Origin: Pseudoalteromonas luteoviolacea
GTDB taxonomy: Bacteria; Pseudomonadota; Gammaproteobacteria; Enterobacterales; Alteromonadaceae
Direction: 5' to 3'
Assembly: GCF_001696455.1 (NCBI RefSeq)
Contig: NZ_MAUJ01000002.1
Span: 494,285-558,284, forward strand
DNA: 64,000 nucleotides
In this document: positions 27,247 to 37,193 of the stretch, one piece after another
How positions within the stretch are numbered: the stretch's first letter is position 1
Layout: each line of letters starts with the position of its first letter
Program-made: the position numbers and the translations under genes
Notes under the pieces: model-generated
Database searches by the model: none
What the model was told of the DNA's origin: nothing
The model's input: only the letters and a program-made list of their open reading frames with translations

Positions 27247-28647
27247 ATGATATTTGTTTTGTCACAGCCGCTATTTTCAACTTTACCACTTTCGAACGCC
27301 CTATTGGACAACCTTGATTCTCTTGGCTATACCGCCATGACTGAAATCCAAGCTCAGACACTGCCCAAAATTTTGACTGGCATTGACCTTATCGGACAAG
27401 GGAAAACAGGTTCAGGTAAGACCGCTGCATTTTCTCTCGGCTTGTTGCATAACCTCAATGTTAAACGCTTTCGCGTGCAAGCTCTGGTCGTTTGCCCTAC
27501 CCGAGAATTGGCGGACCAAGTTGCGGTTGAAATACGAAAACTTGCGCGTGCAATTCATAATATCAAAGTGTTAGCGCTATGTGGTGGCGCACCAATGGGG
27601 CCTCAGATTGGTTCATTGGAGCATGGTGCTCATATCATTGTTGGGACGCCTGGTCGAATCGAGGAACACTTACGAAAAGGTAGGCTGTGTCTTGATGAAG
27701 TAAATACATTTGTCCTTGATGAAGCTGACCGAATGCTCGAAATGGGCTTCGAGGACTCAATACAGTGTATCTTAGAACACTGCCCTCGCAATCGCCAAAA
27801 CTTACTTTTCAGCGCTACATACCCGCCAAAAATTGAACAACTGGCAAAGCACATTATGGACAATGCCGAAAAAGTTACGGTGACTGCCACACACGATCAT
27901 GCTTCCATTGAGCAGTACTTTTATGAAGTTGAGAGTAATGATGTGCGCTTGGATGCCGCACAAAAACTACTCTTAAAATTCCAGCCAAGCTCTGCCGTTA
28001 TATTTTGTAATACCAAAGCAGAGTGCCAAACAGTATGCGATAGCCTCAAACAACTAGGCTTCGACAGTGCCGCATTGCATGGTGACTTGGAACAAAAAGA
28101 CAGAGACCGCACCCTAGTGCGTTTTGCCAACAAAAGTTTAACCATCTTGGTTGCAACTGATGTTGCAGCACGAGGTATTGATGTTGACCATGTCGATATG
28201 GTGCTTAACTATCATATTGCGCATGATCCAGAAGTCCATGTTCACCGCGTCGGTAGAACTGGCCGTGCTGGTAATAAAGGTATCGCGTGTTCACTGATGA
28301 GCTATAAAGAGTCTCACAAGGTTAATGCACTAGAAGACTACTTAGATAAGCGCATTGAGCCAAATGACTTACCCGCTGATGATGTGCTGAACAACCAAAT
28401 AGCACGCGCGCCCATGGTAACATTACAAATTGATGGTGGAAAAAAAGCAAAGCTGAGACCTGGCGATATTTTAGGCGCACTTACAGCGGACAAAACCATA
28501 CCCGGTTCCCAAATCGGTAAAATTAAAGTCACAGCCATGACTTCTTACGTTGCAGTAGAAAGAAAAGTAGCAAATAAAGCTCTGAAAATGATTACAGAAG
28601 GCAAAATGAAGGGCCGTAATTTTAGAGCGAGAAAAGCCACGCAATAG
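27247..28647 (+). CDS. dbpA: ATP-dependent RNA helicase DbpA
   Basis: 466 residues. The DEAD-box core shows the Q motif (MTEIQAQTLP), Walker A GKTGSGKT (about 52-59), PTREL, TPGR, DEAD (about 157-160), SAT, the helicase C motifs and HRVGRTGRAG. The C-terminal domain (about 395-466), with RPGDILGALT and IGKIKVTAMTSYVAVE, matches the DbpA RNA-binding domain that recognises hairpin 92 of 23S rRNA during large-subunit assembly. This tail is what separates it from RhlB, RhlE and SrmB. The start is uncertain within a few codons; ATG 27247 is used. A terminator hairpin follows. Confidence 0.95.
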   Translation: MIFVLSQPLFSTLPLSNALLDNLDSLGYTAMTEIQAQTLPKILTGIDLIGQGKTGSGKTAAFSLGLLHNLNVKRFRVQALVVCPTRELADQVAVEIRKLARAIHNIKVLALCGGAPMGPQIGSLEHGAHIIVGTPGRIEEHLRKGRLCLDEVNTFVLDEADRMLEMGFEDSIQCILEHCPRNRQNLLFSATYPPKIEQLAKHIMDNAEKVTVTATHDHASIEQYFYEVESNDVRLDAAQKLLLKFQPSSAVIFCNTKAECQTVCDSLKQLGFDSAALHGDLEQKDRDRTLVRFANKSLTILVATDVAARGIDVDHVDMVLNYHIAHDPEVHVHRVGRTGRAGNKGIACSLMSYKESHKVNALEDYLDKRIEPNDLPADDVLNNQIARAPMVTLQIDGGKKAKLRPGDILGALTADKTIPGSQIGKIKVTAMTSYVAVERKVANKALKMITEGKMKGRNFRARKATQ

Positions 28648-28663
28648 TGGATTAAACATCACC

Positions 28664-28692
28664 GCATAGTGATCGCTCTAAGATCACTATGC
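28664..28692 (+). terminator. Terminator of dbpA
   Basis: An 11-bp perfect stem (GCATAGTGATC / GATCACTATGC) with a 7-base loop, followed by TTTCT, 16 bp after the dbpA stop codon. Confidence 0.75.
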
Positions 28693-28780
28693 TTTCTCCG
28701 GTTTATCATTTATGGTCACTTTAAACTTCAGGCCAGAAATGTTCTGGTTGGTAGGATATACAGTAGACCCAGTTAAGGTA

Positions 28781-29677
28781 TCAAACGCCCACGATAAGCA
28801 TTTTCCCTTGCGCCATGCCTTCTCTCTCACAGCTTAAATCCATGCGGCTGTCCAATGGATATTTGTATAGAAGCTCAAGTTTGGGGTGAATGCTATAGAC
28901 ACATTTACAGCTTCTCACATACAAACTCATCTTACTTTGATTGTCTAAAAACGCATACGCAGTTTTGCTCAAAGCCTCTTCACATGCAGACATAATCTCT
29001 TCATTGATTTGATTCATATGAATTGCTTGTAACGCTTCTTCATTCGGTATAATTTTTACGCTGCTTGCTAGCACACATGCCGCATACACGTCCAATACCC
29101 CGATAACGCGTACTTTTTGACTACCTCTTTCAGCATAAACCACCATTACACAAGGCAATTTGCTTTCATCTAGCACCTGAGAGCGTATGGGCTTTAACGT
29201 TAAACTATCGCTGATGTTCTTTTGCATTAATCGTTCAAGTGCATCTGTTTTTGGTAAAGCTAGGCCATCTTTTAGTGGTACCTCTTGTTCGGTAATAAAC
29301 TCTTGAGCTTCTAATTCCAAAACTAATGGTTTAATAGCATCCAATAACTCGTCATCTGTAAATGGCTTCGACAAAAAAAACGCGCAACCAAACGACTTTG
29401 CATAGGAGATTTGCTCTTCATCATCAATGGTCGAGATCATGCCCACGGGAATTTCTGGATGTTCATCTACCACAGCTTGTACAAGATCAATACCTGTTTT
29501 CTCGGGCATTTGCCAATCTGTTAGCACAATATTTGGCTGCCAATCTTTCACCAAGGCCAGCGCATCATCAACACAGCTCGCACATGACACGAATAATTTT
29601 CTATATTCAAACTGTTGAAGTGCACGCCGGATGATTTCGCAGGTCGCATGGCTGTCGTCAACTATCAGAACCTTCAC
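28781..29677 (-). CDS. Response regulator with novel C-terminal domain
   Basis: 298 residues. Residues 1-120 are a CheY-like receiver: acidic pair in VDDS (7-8), phosphoacceptor Asp in LTDWQMP (about 54), Thr/Ser in ISTID and Lys in LSKPF. The following 170 residues are not a DNA-binding, GGDEF or EAL output. They include VMVVYAERGSQKVRVIGVLDVYAACVLASS, with a CheX/CheC-like flavour, but I cannot assign it. The second GTG (29677) is chosen because GAGG lies five bases before it. It diverges from a coiled-coil membrane protein gene 79 bp away; a joint signalling role is possible. Confidence 0.8.
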   Translation of the reverse strand: MKVLIVDDSHATCEIIRRALQQFEYRKLFVSCASCVDDALALVKDWQPNIVLTDWQMPEKTGIDLVQAVVDEHPEIPVGMISTIDDEEQISYAKSFGCAFFLSKPFTDDELLDAIKPLVLELEAQEFITEQEVPLKDGLALPKTDALERLMQKNISDSLTLKPIRSQVLDESKLPCVMVVYAERGSQKVRVIGVLDVYAACVLASSVKIIPNEEALQAIHMNQINEEIMSACEEALSKTAYAFLDNQSKMSLYVRSCKCVYSIHPKLELLYKYPLDSRMDLSCEREGMAQGKMLIVGV

Positions 29678-29756
29678 ATACACCTCGAAATTAAATTTTC
29701 ATATTCAGTATAGGCAGATTTTTGTACTAAAACTAAACTTATCTTATTGATAATAA

Positions 29757-30578
29757 ATGAAGCGAAGAATTTTGAGCATGCTTCCAATTGAAGTTTACCA
29801 ATATATTGCCCTGAATTTCGGGCTGCTTATACTCGCAGCTTGGTTCTATATCTTGTTATTGATTTTGCGGGAATTCCGTAAATTCGCGGGAATATTCATG
29901 TCAGGTCAGACTACAAATGCGGGGTCAGAAGAAGTCATGGCGCTATGTAAAGATTCGGTCGATAGAGCAAGCCAGTTTAATATCCAGCATGAACAAACTA
30001 TTTCAGAACTACTGCATGTTCAAGCAAACTTGGAAAACCAACTTGCTCAAATACGCGCTTCAACCGCAGATCACATAACTAAAGAAGAACAAGCTTCAAT
30101 CAATGAACTGAATAAAAAATTATCGCGCTCCCATAAGTTAATTAGACGTTTGAAAGGCGATCTAGACGTCAGTGGTAAAAAACTCAAGTACGCGAAATCA
30201 AAACTCGAAGACCAATTTCAGTCGGTCGGTAACTTACAAGAACAAAACAGCAGCCTACAGAGAGAGATTGAACAGCTTAAAGTTGAAATTAAAACCGTAC
30301 ACCAGTCTTCCGGCCCTGCCAATGACCAAGAAATACAAGCCATCGTGCAGCAGTATGAAAGGCAAATAGAAGAGCAAAACCAGCTCATTGACCAACTTTC
30401 GGTTGACCTTCCACAGCAAGAAGGCGGCAATACCGAGGCACTTAAAGAAGAACTTCATCACGCTAAACAAAAAATCAAACACTTATCAAAAGAGAATAAG
30501 TTTATAGAAAGTCGCTATTTGGAGGCCGTAAAGCAAGCTGATGCAGATAAAAAAAGGACTAAAAGTAGTGACGCTTAG
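29757..30578 (+). CDS. Membrane-anchored coiled-coil protein
   Basis: 273 residues. One membrane helix lies near the N-terminus (about 15-38), followed by a short linker and then long coiled-coil stretches (about 75-190 and 195-265) with repeating Leu/Ile at heptad spacing and many Gln, Glu and Lys. No enzymatic domain is seen. The layout suggests a cytoplasmic scaffold tethered to the inner membrane. It is divergent from the response regulator gene, sharing a short AT-rich promoter region of about 80 bp. No family name is certain. Confidence 0.78.
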   Translation: MKRRILSMLPIEVYQYIALNFGLLILAAWFYILLLILREFRKFAGIFMSGQTTNAGSEEVMALCKDSVDRASQFNIQHEQTISELLHVQANLENQLAQIRASTADHITKEEQASINELNKKLSRSHKLIRRLKGDLDVSGKKLKYAKSKLEDQFQSVGNLQEQNSSLQREIEQLKVEIKTVHQSSGPANDQEIQAIVQQYERQIEEQNQLIDQLSVDLPQQEGGNTEALKEELHHAKQKIKHLSKENKFIESRYLEAVKQADADKKRTKSSDA

Positions 30579-30668
30579 CTCGCTGTTTATTTTGAGCGAA
30601 AGCGAACGCTTGATTTCAAATGGCCCAAAGCGTGTTTAACTGCCTTAGGCCATATTGAACAACAGAAA

Positions 30669-31559
30669 CTAAAGGGCTATTTTGCCACCCGACATGACCG
30701 TGATTAAGAAAGGTGTAAACCCTAGCATCCCAACCAACATGAGCACCGTTAGCATGCATAGGCAGCCTGACGCTATCCACTTTATTAAAGGACGTTTCGT
30801 TTCACCCGCCAGAAAATACAGCTCGGCCATGGCCAAAGGAATCGCAAAACAACCAAAGGTCCACATTGGAAAAAATGGGTCGCCAAATTTTGGGTCTAGG
30901 CCCAACGTCGTGCCAGTTACAAGATAGCTAAAGACACCCAATCTCAAAAACCACTGTGCATTTGAAACAAGAAACAACCTCACCGCCCATTTTCTATGAT
31001 TTCGAATATCTTTTTTAATGGCTGTGCGTGCACAGAAGAATGTAAATGTAAGGATCAAGATACCATTAATACTTGTTCCAACACCGTCTAAAGTAATGGG
31101 GTTTTGGTCTCTTATCCAAACCAAGTAAAAGCCAGATACAGAGAGTGCAAATACGGTTAAAAGATAAAGGTAGCCATTGGCTTTATGAAACTTAGGAAAA
31201 TAACGACGCATTTGCGGCAATAACTGTAAAGCCCCACCAAATGCAACGAAACCTGCACCTATCGCGTGCGCAGCAAAAGCTAAATTACCAGCGAAATCTC
31301 CTACCTTATAGGGCGTTTTTCCAAAAACTTCCCAGCGATTCCAAATCTCCATATTGTCATTAATTACCGAAAATCCATAAAATGCGATTATGTAGTAAAA
31401 GAAAAACCACTGACCCGCTAACACGGCTACAAACCAAAACGCAGTAGAATACTTTAACCCTTGATTTGCTGCTTTTAATGACGTTCTCGTTTTAGCGTCT
31501 GTGTGTTTTATGTCTTTTGTTGTCGTGGCTTCATACATACCTAATGCTGTTCTTTCCAT
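30669..31559 (-). CDS. DUF2306 domain integral membrane protein
   Basis: 296 residues from ATG 31559, chosen because AAGGCGGG lies about six bases upstream; longer in-frame starts exist. It has about seven or eight membrane helices. Motifs typical of DUF2306 are visible: FVAFGGALQLLP, FHKANGYLYLL, IRNHRKWAVRLFLVSNAQWFLR. Conserved His residues (HK, NHRKW) suggest heme or metal contact, but the function is unknown. It is convergent with the coiled-coil gene and has no operon partner. Confidence 0.82.
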   Translation of the reverse strand: MERTALGMYEATTTKDIKHTDAKTRTSLKAANQGLKYSTAFWFVAVLAGQWFFFYYIIAFYGFSVINDNMEIWNRWEVFGKTPYKVGDFAGNLAFAAHAIGAGFVAFGGALQLLPQMRRYFPKFHKANGYLYLLTVFALSVSGFYLVWIRDQNPITLDGVGTSINGILILTFTFFCARTAIKKDIRNHRKWAVRLFLVSNAQWFLRLGVFSYLVTGTTLGLDPKFGDPFFPMWTFGCFAIPLAMAELYFLAGETKRPLIKWIASGCLCMLTVLMLVGMLGFTPFLITVMSGGKIAL

Positions 31560-31922
31560 TGTGCCCGCCTTCATAAATGTGGAAACTGAGAGCAATATTA
31601 CCCCCCCTCTTGATAAAGGTCGTTCCACTGGGCCTATTCACACCTTTTTATACAAAAAGACAAAGACTCAACTTTATAAGCATAAATATCAGAAACTTAT
31701 AAAAACCGTTAAATTGGACGAATTAAGTAAAGTGGGGCTATTCGAACGCTTTTTTTAGAATATCGTTAAACTTAAGAGCCCATTTTTGATTGGCAAAGCA
31801 CCGTAATGTAGAGATAGGTGATGGCTGAAAACGTATTGTCTGTGTGTACAAAAACAAAGCCATTAATCACGTAGCAGCAGGATCATTCAAACTCGCTTTT
31901 TATTGTTTTCACCACGATTGAT
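31560..31922. other. Gene-free stretch
   Basis: 363 bp between two minus-strand genes. It should hold the promoter of the DUF2306 gene and the 3' end of the LysR transcript. A short plus-strand ORF here overlaps the DUF2306 start and looks spurious. Confidence 0.35.
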
Positions 31923-32855
31923 TTATGACGAATTCGAATGAGTACGTGCTGTACCATCAGTATAAGTTGCTGGCTCAATGTCGTCTTGCCACATATCCGC
32001 AATGAAGTCGATAAACGCCCTCACAACGGGAAGCTGGTAACTGCGCGACAAGTATACAGCCCATAGTTGGCTGCTATTGATATGATAGTTACCAAGTACT
32101 GGAACCAACACATTTTCTTTAATGTATTTACGCGCAATATCATAGGGCAATAGAGCAACACCACTTCCATTGATCGCTGCTGCAACAATGGTGGTAACGT
32201 CATTACATACCAAAGATCCTGACACTTTAACCTCATGCACTTCGTCTCCACGCACTAACTGCCAGGTATCGTTGGCCAGATGTACCAAGCAATTATGGTT
32301 GAGTAAATCTGTTGGTGTCATAGGCTCAGATTGCTCAGTTAGGTATTGCGGGGAGGCACATAAACAAGCCCCAATTTTCATCAGCGGTCGAGCAATTAAG
32401 CTTTCATCAGGTGTGTTTGTATAACGCAACGCTATATCAATTCGTTCTTCAACAAGGTTAGAAAAGCTATCACTGGCATGAATATCAATTTTGACACCTT
32501 TGTGCTGTGCGATAAATTGACTGACCGCCTCAATCAACATGGTCTGTGAGAACCCAATTGGACTTGTGATTCTTATAGTGCCAGCTAGTTCAGTTTTATC
32601 TTGATAACTTTGCGCGATTAATGCGCTGGCCTCATCTAAGATTCTCTCAAAGCGTATCAAGGCTTTGTCACCTTGTTGAGTCAAGCTTACTTTTCGTGTT
32701 GTACGATGTAGTAAACGCTGCTTTAACCATTGCTCTAATTCTTGAACATGACGTGATACTTGCAAGCGACTCAAGCCCAGCTTCTCTGCGGCTTTAGTAA
32801 AGCTAGACAAATGCGCTACTTCAACAAAACTCTTAATCGCTGTAATTCGGTCCAT
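31923..32855 (-). CDS. LysR family transcriptional regulator
   Basis: 310 residues. The N-terminal winged helix-turn-helix (about 1-60) reads FVEVAHLSSFTKAAEKLGLSRLQVSRHVQELEQWLKQRLLHRTTR, followed by the linker helix and a periplasmic-binding-protein-like co-inducer domain (about 90-295). It belongs to the CrgA/DsdC-like group of LTTRs. It diverges from an NmrA-like gene with 112 bp between them, the standard LysR arrangement, so that gene is the most likely target. The inducer is unknown. The intergenic region contains a palindromic ATGCAT but no site can be assigned with confidence. Confidence 0.92.
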   Translation of the reverse strand: MDRITAIKSFVEVAHLSSFTKAAEKLGLSRLQVSRHVQELEQWLKQRLLHRTTRKVSLTQQGDKALIRFERILDEASALIAQSYQDKTELAGTIRITSPIGFSQTMLIEAVSQFIAQHKGVKIDIHASDSFSNLVEERIDIALRYTNTPDESLIARPLMKIGACLCASPQYLTEQSEPMTPTDLLNHNCLVHLANDTWQLVRGDEVHEVKVSGSLVCNDVTTIVAAAINGSGVALLPYDIARKYIKENVLVPVLGNYHINSSQLWAVYLSRSYQLPVVRAFIDFIADMWQDDIEPATYTDGTARTHSNSS

Positions 32856-32967
32856 TATATTAGCTCAATTATAGATACAATATGCATCAATTAATGGTGA
32901 TTATCTCATATTAGTTTTCTTTTAATCTGAGCACAACTCAACATAGTTCAATAAAAGAGGAAAAATT

Positions 32968-33606
32968 ATGAAAGTCGTTGTTTTAGGCGCTTCAGGTTGG
33001 ATTGGCAGCCATATTGTTGCTCAGGTAAAGTCTAGAGGCCATGAAGTTACTGCATTAGTTCGCAATTCGGATAAGTACGATACGTCAGGTGTGACGGTGA
33101 AAAGCTTTGACTTAAATAACCATGACCAAGACCTATCGTCCATTATTTCTGATGAAACAATTTTTGTTGCTGCTATCGGTGGACGAGCGCTTGGAAATCA
33201 TGAAATCGTCGCTAACACAGCTTCAACGCTATTGGCGCAACTGCCAAATACCAGTATTGAGCGTTTGGTTTGGGTTGGTGGCGCCGGTTCATTAGAAGTC
33301 GCCCCTAACTTAAAGTTGATCGATACCCCAGAATTTCCTGCAGAATACAAAGATGAGGCAATTGCACAAAGTCAGGCACTTACAGTGTTTAAATCGACAC
33401 AAAGTCCTTTAAACTGGACTTATATCAGCCCTGCAGCCGAGATTTTTCCTGGAGATAAAATGCAAGCTTACCGTGTTGGATTCGAGCAATTATTGTTAGA
33501 TGATGACGGGAATAGTCGCATTTCGGTTGCCGATTATGCTACCGCCCTTGTAGATGAAATCGAAAAAGGTGAGCATATCAATAAACGTATTGGCATCGCT
33601 TATTAA
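32968..33606 (+). CDS. NAD(P)-binding NmrA/SDR-a5-like protein
   Basis: 212 residues with an N-terminal Rossmann motif VVLGASGWIGSHI (3-15), which binds NAD(P), followed by TALVRNSDKY and the central VWVGGAGSLEV. It lacks the classical YxxxK pair, so it is of the NmrA/atypical SDR kind resembling YwnB and BLVRB-like proteins. A redox-sensing or reductase activity is possible. It has GAGGAAAA upstream of the ATG and lies opposite a LysR gene that may regulate it. Confidence 0.88.
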   Translation: MKVVVLGASGWIGSHIVAQVKSRGHEVTALVRNSDKYDTSGVTVKSFDLNNHDQDLSSIISDETIFVAAIGGRALGNHEIVANTASTLLAQLPNTSIERLVWVGGAGSLEVAPNLKLIDTPEFPAEYKDEAIAQSQALTVFKSTQSPLNWTYISPAAEIFPGDKMQAYRVGFEQLLLDDDGNSRISVADYATALVDEIEKGEHINKRIGIAY

Positions 33607-33625
33607 TCGCAGTTTTTGAAAAATT

Positions 33626-33647
33626 GGGGCTGTAATCTACAAGCCCC
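33626..33647. terminator. Hairpin between convergent genes
   Basis: GGGGCT and AGCCCC form a stem enclosing a partly paired 10-base loop, between the NmrA-like gene and the convergent VOC gene. It may serve both directions. Confidence 0.5.
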
Positions 33648-33655
33648 TTGCTCAC

Positions 33656-34009
33656 TTAATTACATATTTCTATTACTGAAAAGCTGTTTCCACTTGGGTC
33701 AATTATATGAGTCATCTTTGCGCCCCAAAGTTGTATTTCTGGCATGCCAGTAAAACAAATGCCCAGCGCTTTTTTTTGCTGGTAAAACACATCAATATTT
33801 GTAACTTCTACACTGAACCCCAAGTACCGACTTGCTTCAAACTCCCCCTTTTCTTCAGGTTCCAAAATCAAATCAATCTCACCTAGCTTAAAACCGATTA
33901 CAGCATCAACTACCCCACCAAAAGCCCACTTAAGCCCTAATTGATGTTGGTAAAATTCGACAGATTCGCCAAGGTTTGTGCATGGGATCCGTATGGCGTT
34001 TAACTTCAT
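33656..34009 (-). CDS. VOC family (glyoxalase-like) protein
   Basis: 117 residues, single VOC domain. It starts MKLNAIRIPCTNLGESVEFYQHQLGL and ends AKMTHIIDPSGNSFSVIEI, the classical opening and closing strands. Metal-ligand residues are less clear: Arg/Pro replaces the first His, while the last strand has Glu. It is similar in kind to the VOC protein at 17534 but clearly not a recent copy. It lies just downstream of the RND operon, on the same strand, after a terminator. Confidence 0.82.
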   Translation of the reverse strand: MKLNAIRIPCTNLGESVEFYQHQLGLKWAFGGVVDAVIGFKLGEIDLILEPEEKGEFEASRYLGFSVEVTNIDVFYQQKKALGICFTGMPEIQLWGAKMTHIIDPSGNSFSVIEICN

Positions 34010-34038
34010 GGTGACTTCCGTTACTTTTGTGCCAAAAC

Positions 34039-34059
34039 AAAGGAGCCCTTGGCTCCTTT
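34039..34059 (-). terminator. Terminator of the RND operon
   Basis: A 9-bp perfect stem (AAAGGAGCC / GGCTCCTTT) with a 3-base loop, seven bases past the RND permease stop codon, followed on the minus strand by TGTTTTGG. Confidence 0.7.
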
Positions 34060-34065
34060 ATCATT

Positions 34066-37000
34066 TTAGTGTGCTCGCTTGTTACCGAGTACGCTCACCA
34101 ATAGCGCGGGTAAAAACGTTAAACTTAGGAACGTTGAGAACACTATGCCACATAATACGATTATACCAACACCGCGATAGAGCTCCGTCCCATCACCCGG
34201 TATAAGCACTAAAGGCGCAAGACCAAACAAGGTGGTTGCCGTAGACATGAGTATAGGCTTGAGGCGTGTGGCGACCGCTTGCTTCACCGCAGCGACCACT
34301 TCCATACCCTGATCGACGATCAACTTACGAGTTTGGTCCACAATTAAAATTGGATTATTGACCACTGTTCCCAACAAAATAAGGAAGCCCAGCATGGTGA
34401 TCATATCAAACGGTTGATGAAACGGGGTCATGCCAAAGTTGGCAAGCAGCGCGTTGATACCGTTTACGGATATCAAACCAAGTAGCCCACCAGCCATGCC
34501 CAAAGGGACAGTGGCTAAAATAAACAGTGGATAGCGCCAATGCGTAAATATCGCAACTAGCAGCAGATAACTCAGTACCAAGGCCACAATAAAGTTGCTC
34601 GATAAGGATGCCTGAGTCGCTTCTAATTGATCCGCAGCCCCGCTAATTGATAACTTAGTACCTTGTGCAATTTTGCCCTGTTGCCAAAGTGTCGGTAACA
34701 ACTCTGTTCTAACCATTTCTTCCGCGGTTTCAAGTGCAACGTCTCTAGGAGGAATAATATAAACAGTCACCGTTCTCTTACCATCGACGCGGCGAAGACT
34801 GTCACTATTTTTACTTTCTACCAGATCAGCTAATGCACTCAACGGTAAAACATCGCCTGAAGGGGTTACGATTGGCGAAGTTGCCAGTTGCTCTATAGTT
34901 TGCTGCTGTTTTTGATGGCTAAAGATGAACATATCAATCTTGTCATCATTGAGAATAAATTCATCGACATAGGCGCCATCACTCAACGATGAAATGGTAT
35001 AACCAAACTCATTGGGGCTGATGCCTAGCTCAGCCAGTCGCTGCCACTTTGGCTTTATCTCGATCAACGGTTGATCTAAACTCAATGCGCGAGGATCAGA
35101 GTTAATTTGAGGGTTGTCGAACGTAACCTGTGCTTGCTGATATACAGCTTCTGCTGCGCGATATAAATCAGTTAAGTTATTGCCTGCAATATCTACCGCT
35201 ACAGCACGTGTACCGCCATCGTTGCTAGAAATAATTGAACCTCGAGCCGAAAAAGCACGCATATTGTCATAGCTTCTAAACTTAGCTGTAATTGCATCCA
35301 TCATTGCTTGGATATTATTGGGATCCGTGGGTGCACTTAAAAACCAAATGCGGCCGATAGACACCGACATTGAGTAATACGCCAACGGTGGCATATCCGT
35401 TTCACCCTTGTCAAACGCGTCGCTGGACGCATTAACATGGCCATTAAAGTAAACCCGCAACTCATCGCCAATTTCTTTCATTTCGGACAAGTTATAACTC
35501 GGCGGTGCAATCATCATTGAAAATGCTTTTGGTTCCTCACCCTCAGGCAAATACTCAGCGGCTGGCATAAGTGTATAAGCCGCGCCCAAAGTTAGCACAA
35601 CAAATCCAGCGGTAATAGCCGTTGCCCGTGTTCTCGTCGCAACACAAAACGCCACTAACCCCAGCCAACGTTTTGAAAGAGAAACGGTTTTTATTTCTTC
35701 TTTGCGATTAGGCAGATTTGCCAAAGTGGTCGGTACAATAAAGATGGCCACTAACATGGATGCAATAATTGCAGATGAAACCGCTATTGCGATGTCTGAG
35801 TAAAGCTGACCTGCTTCTTGTTCAACAAATAAAATAGGTGCAAATACCAATACCGTTGTCGCTGTTGAAGCGAGCACCGCAGGCCAAACTTCCTTCACCC
35901 CTTTTATCGCTGCATGCAGTTTACTCGTGCCACGTCTGTTTGCTTGCACAATTGCTTCAAGCACGACAATGGTGTTGTCGACTGTCATACCAATCGCGAA
36001 GGCAACTCCTGCTAATGAGATAACATTAATCGTTCTGTCGAATAGCATTAATCCCAAAAATGCTGCAACGGTACAAATAGGAATGCCTATCACGCCAACA
36101 AGTGTTGCGCGACCCGAACGTAAAAACCAAAACATAACGAGCGTGGCGAGCAAAGCACCCAAAGCTAGATTCGTCCATACATTTTTTAGGGAGCTCTCAA
36201 CATACTGGACATCATCGCTCATCAGCAGCAACTCAAGGCCATTCTGCGCGAGTAACTCTTGGTTTATTTGCTCAATAACCGGGAGCAATTGTTGCTTGAT
36301 ATCAATAACATTTGAACCACTTTCACGTCTTACCGACAGCCTCAAAGTACGTTCACCATCGGAGTAGGAAATACCTCGTAGCTCAAAGTGATCTAAAGAA
36401 ACAACCGCAACGTCTTTAAGTTGAGTTGTAATGCCGCCTTGTTCAGAAATAATTAGATCTTCCAACTCATTTAATTGCTCAAAGCGACCCACCATGCGCA
36501 GTAAATAACGGCTAGAACCACTTTCGATGTCACCAGCTGAGGCATCGCGGTTACGTGCTCTAATTGCACTCCGTAAGTCTGTAACACTTAATCCTCGCTG
36601 GGCTAAGCGGCTAGGATCAACATTAATTTGAACCTGTCTGGCGGCTCCACCACCAACACGTACCTCAGACACTCCCGTTACACTTTCCATGCGTGGTCGC
36701 ACGAAATCTTCAGCAAAGTCTCTCAGCATATCAACGTCAAGATCTAAGGGATTGCCCTGCTGCGGCTTTAAAACAAAATGCATGAATGCGTTAGAGGAAA
36801 ATGAGCTGGAATAGAGCCTAGGTTGGTCGACGTTTTCAGGGTAACTCGGCACTTGGCTCAACGCATTGTTTACGCGAATAAGCGCGTCATTCACATCGAC
36901 ACCAAATGGGAACTCAAGCTCAATTCTCGCAGAGCCCATTTGTGAATAGGACACCATGCGCTTCAAGTTCGGTAAGCTTCGCAAATAACGTTCTTGCTCT

Positions 37001-37188
37001 ACCAAAATTTCTTTTTCTACGTCTTGCGGAGTAGCTCCTGGCCACCCTGTTTGCACGGTGATGGTTCTCACTTCGAGATCTGGGATCATCTGCACAGGGA
37101 TTTTCAGTGCCGTGACCAAACCCAATATACAGACAATTAAAGAGATTACGGCAACTAGAGTACCGCGTTTAACGGCGCTTTCTATCAT
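34066..37188 (-). CDS. RND efflux transporter inner-membrane subunit
   Basis: 1040 residues, the normal length for AcrB/MexB-type pumps. It has a first membrane helix (about 12-30), a periplasmic porter domain, a helix block near 330-540 with the proton-relay segment GMTVDNTIVVLE in helix 4, a second large periplasmic loop, and a C-terminal helix block ending near 1035. It is of the AcrB/AcrD/AcrF superfamily and probably exports hydrophobic or cationic compounds by proton exchange. It follows the adaptor gene by 5 bp in one operon. No outer-membrane channel gene is adjacent, so a TolC encoded elsewhere is presumed. Confidence 0.95.
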   Translation of the reverse strand: MIESAVKRGTLVAVISLIVCILGLVTALKIPVQMIPDLEVRTITVQTGWPGATPQDVEKEILVEQERYLRSLPNLKRMVSYSQMGSARIELEFPFGVDVNDALIRVNNALSQVPSYPENVDQPRLYSSSFSSNAFMHFVLKPQQGNPLDLDVDMLRDFAEDFVRPRMESVTGVSEVRVGGGAARQVQINVDPSRLAQRGLSVTDLRSAIRARNRDASAGDIESGSSRYLLRMVGRFEQLNELEDLIISEQGGITTQLKDVAVVSLDHFELRGISYSDGERTLRLSVRRESGSNVIDIKQQLLPVIEQINQELLAQNGLELLLMSDDVQYVESSLKNVWTNLALGALLATLVMFWFLRSGRATLVGVIGIPICTVAAFLGLMLFDRTINVISLAGVAFAIGMTVDNTIVVLEAIVQANRRGTSKLHAAIKGVKEVWPAVLASTATTVLVFAPILFVEQEAGQLYSDIAIAVSSAIIASMLVAIFIVPTTLANLPNRKEEIKTVSLSKRWLGLVAFCVATRTRATAITAGFVVLTLGAAYTLMPAAEYLPEGEEPKAFSMMIAPPSYNLSEMKEIGDELRVYFNGHVNASSDAFDKGETDMPPLAYYSMSVSIGRIWFLSAPTDPNNIQAMMDAITAKFRSYDNMRAFSARGSIISSNDGGTRAVAVDIAGNNLTDLYRAAEAVYQQAQVTFDNPQINSDPRALSLDQPLIEIKPKWQRLAELGISPNEFGYTISSLSDGAYVDEFILNDDKIDMFIFSHQKQQQTIEQLATSPIVTPSGDVLPLSALADLVESKNSDSLRRVDGKRTVTVYIIPPRDVALETAEEMVRTELLPTLWQQGKIAQGTKLSISGAADQLEATQASLSSNFIVALVLSYLLLVAIFTHWRYPLFILATVPLGMAGGLLGLISVNGINALLANFGMTPFHQPFDMITMLGFLILLGTVVNNPILIVDQTRKLIVDQGMEVVAAVKQAVATRLKPILMSTATTLFGLAPLVLIPGDGTELYRGVGIIVLCGIVFSTFLSLTFLPALLVSVLGNKRAH

Positions 37189-37193
37189 CTTCT

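Noticed and set aside
32856..32967. Specific LysR T-N11-A operator
   Set aside because: Several weak matches exist in AT-rich DNA and none stands out enough to assign.
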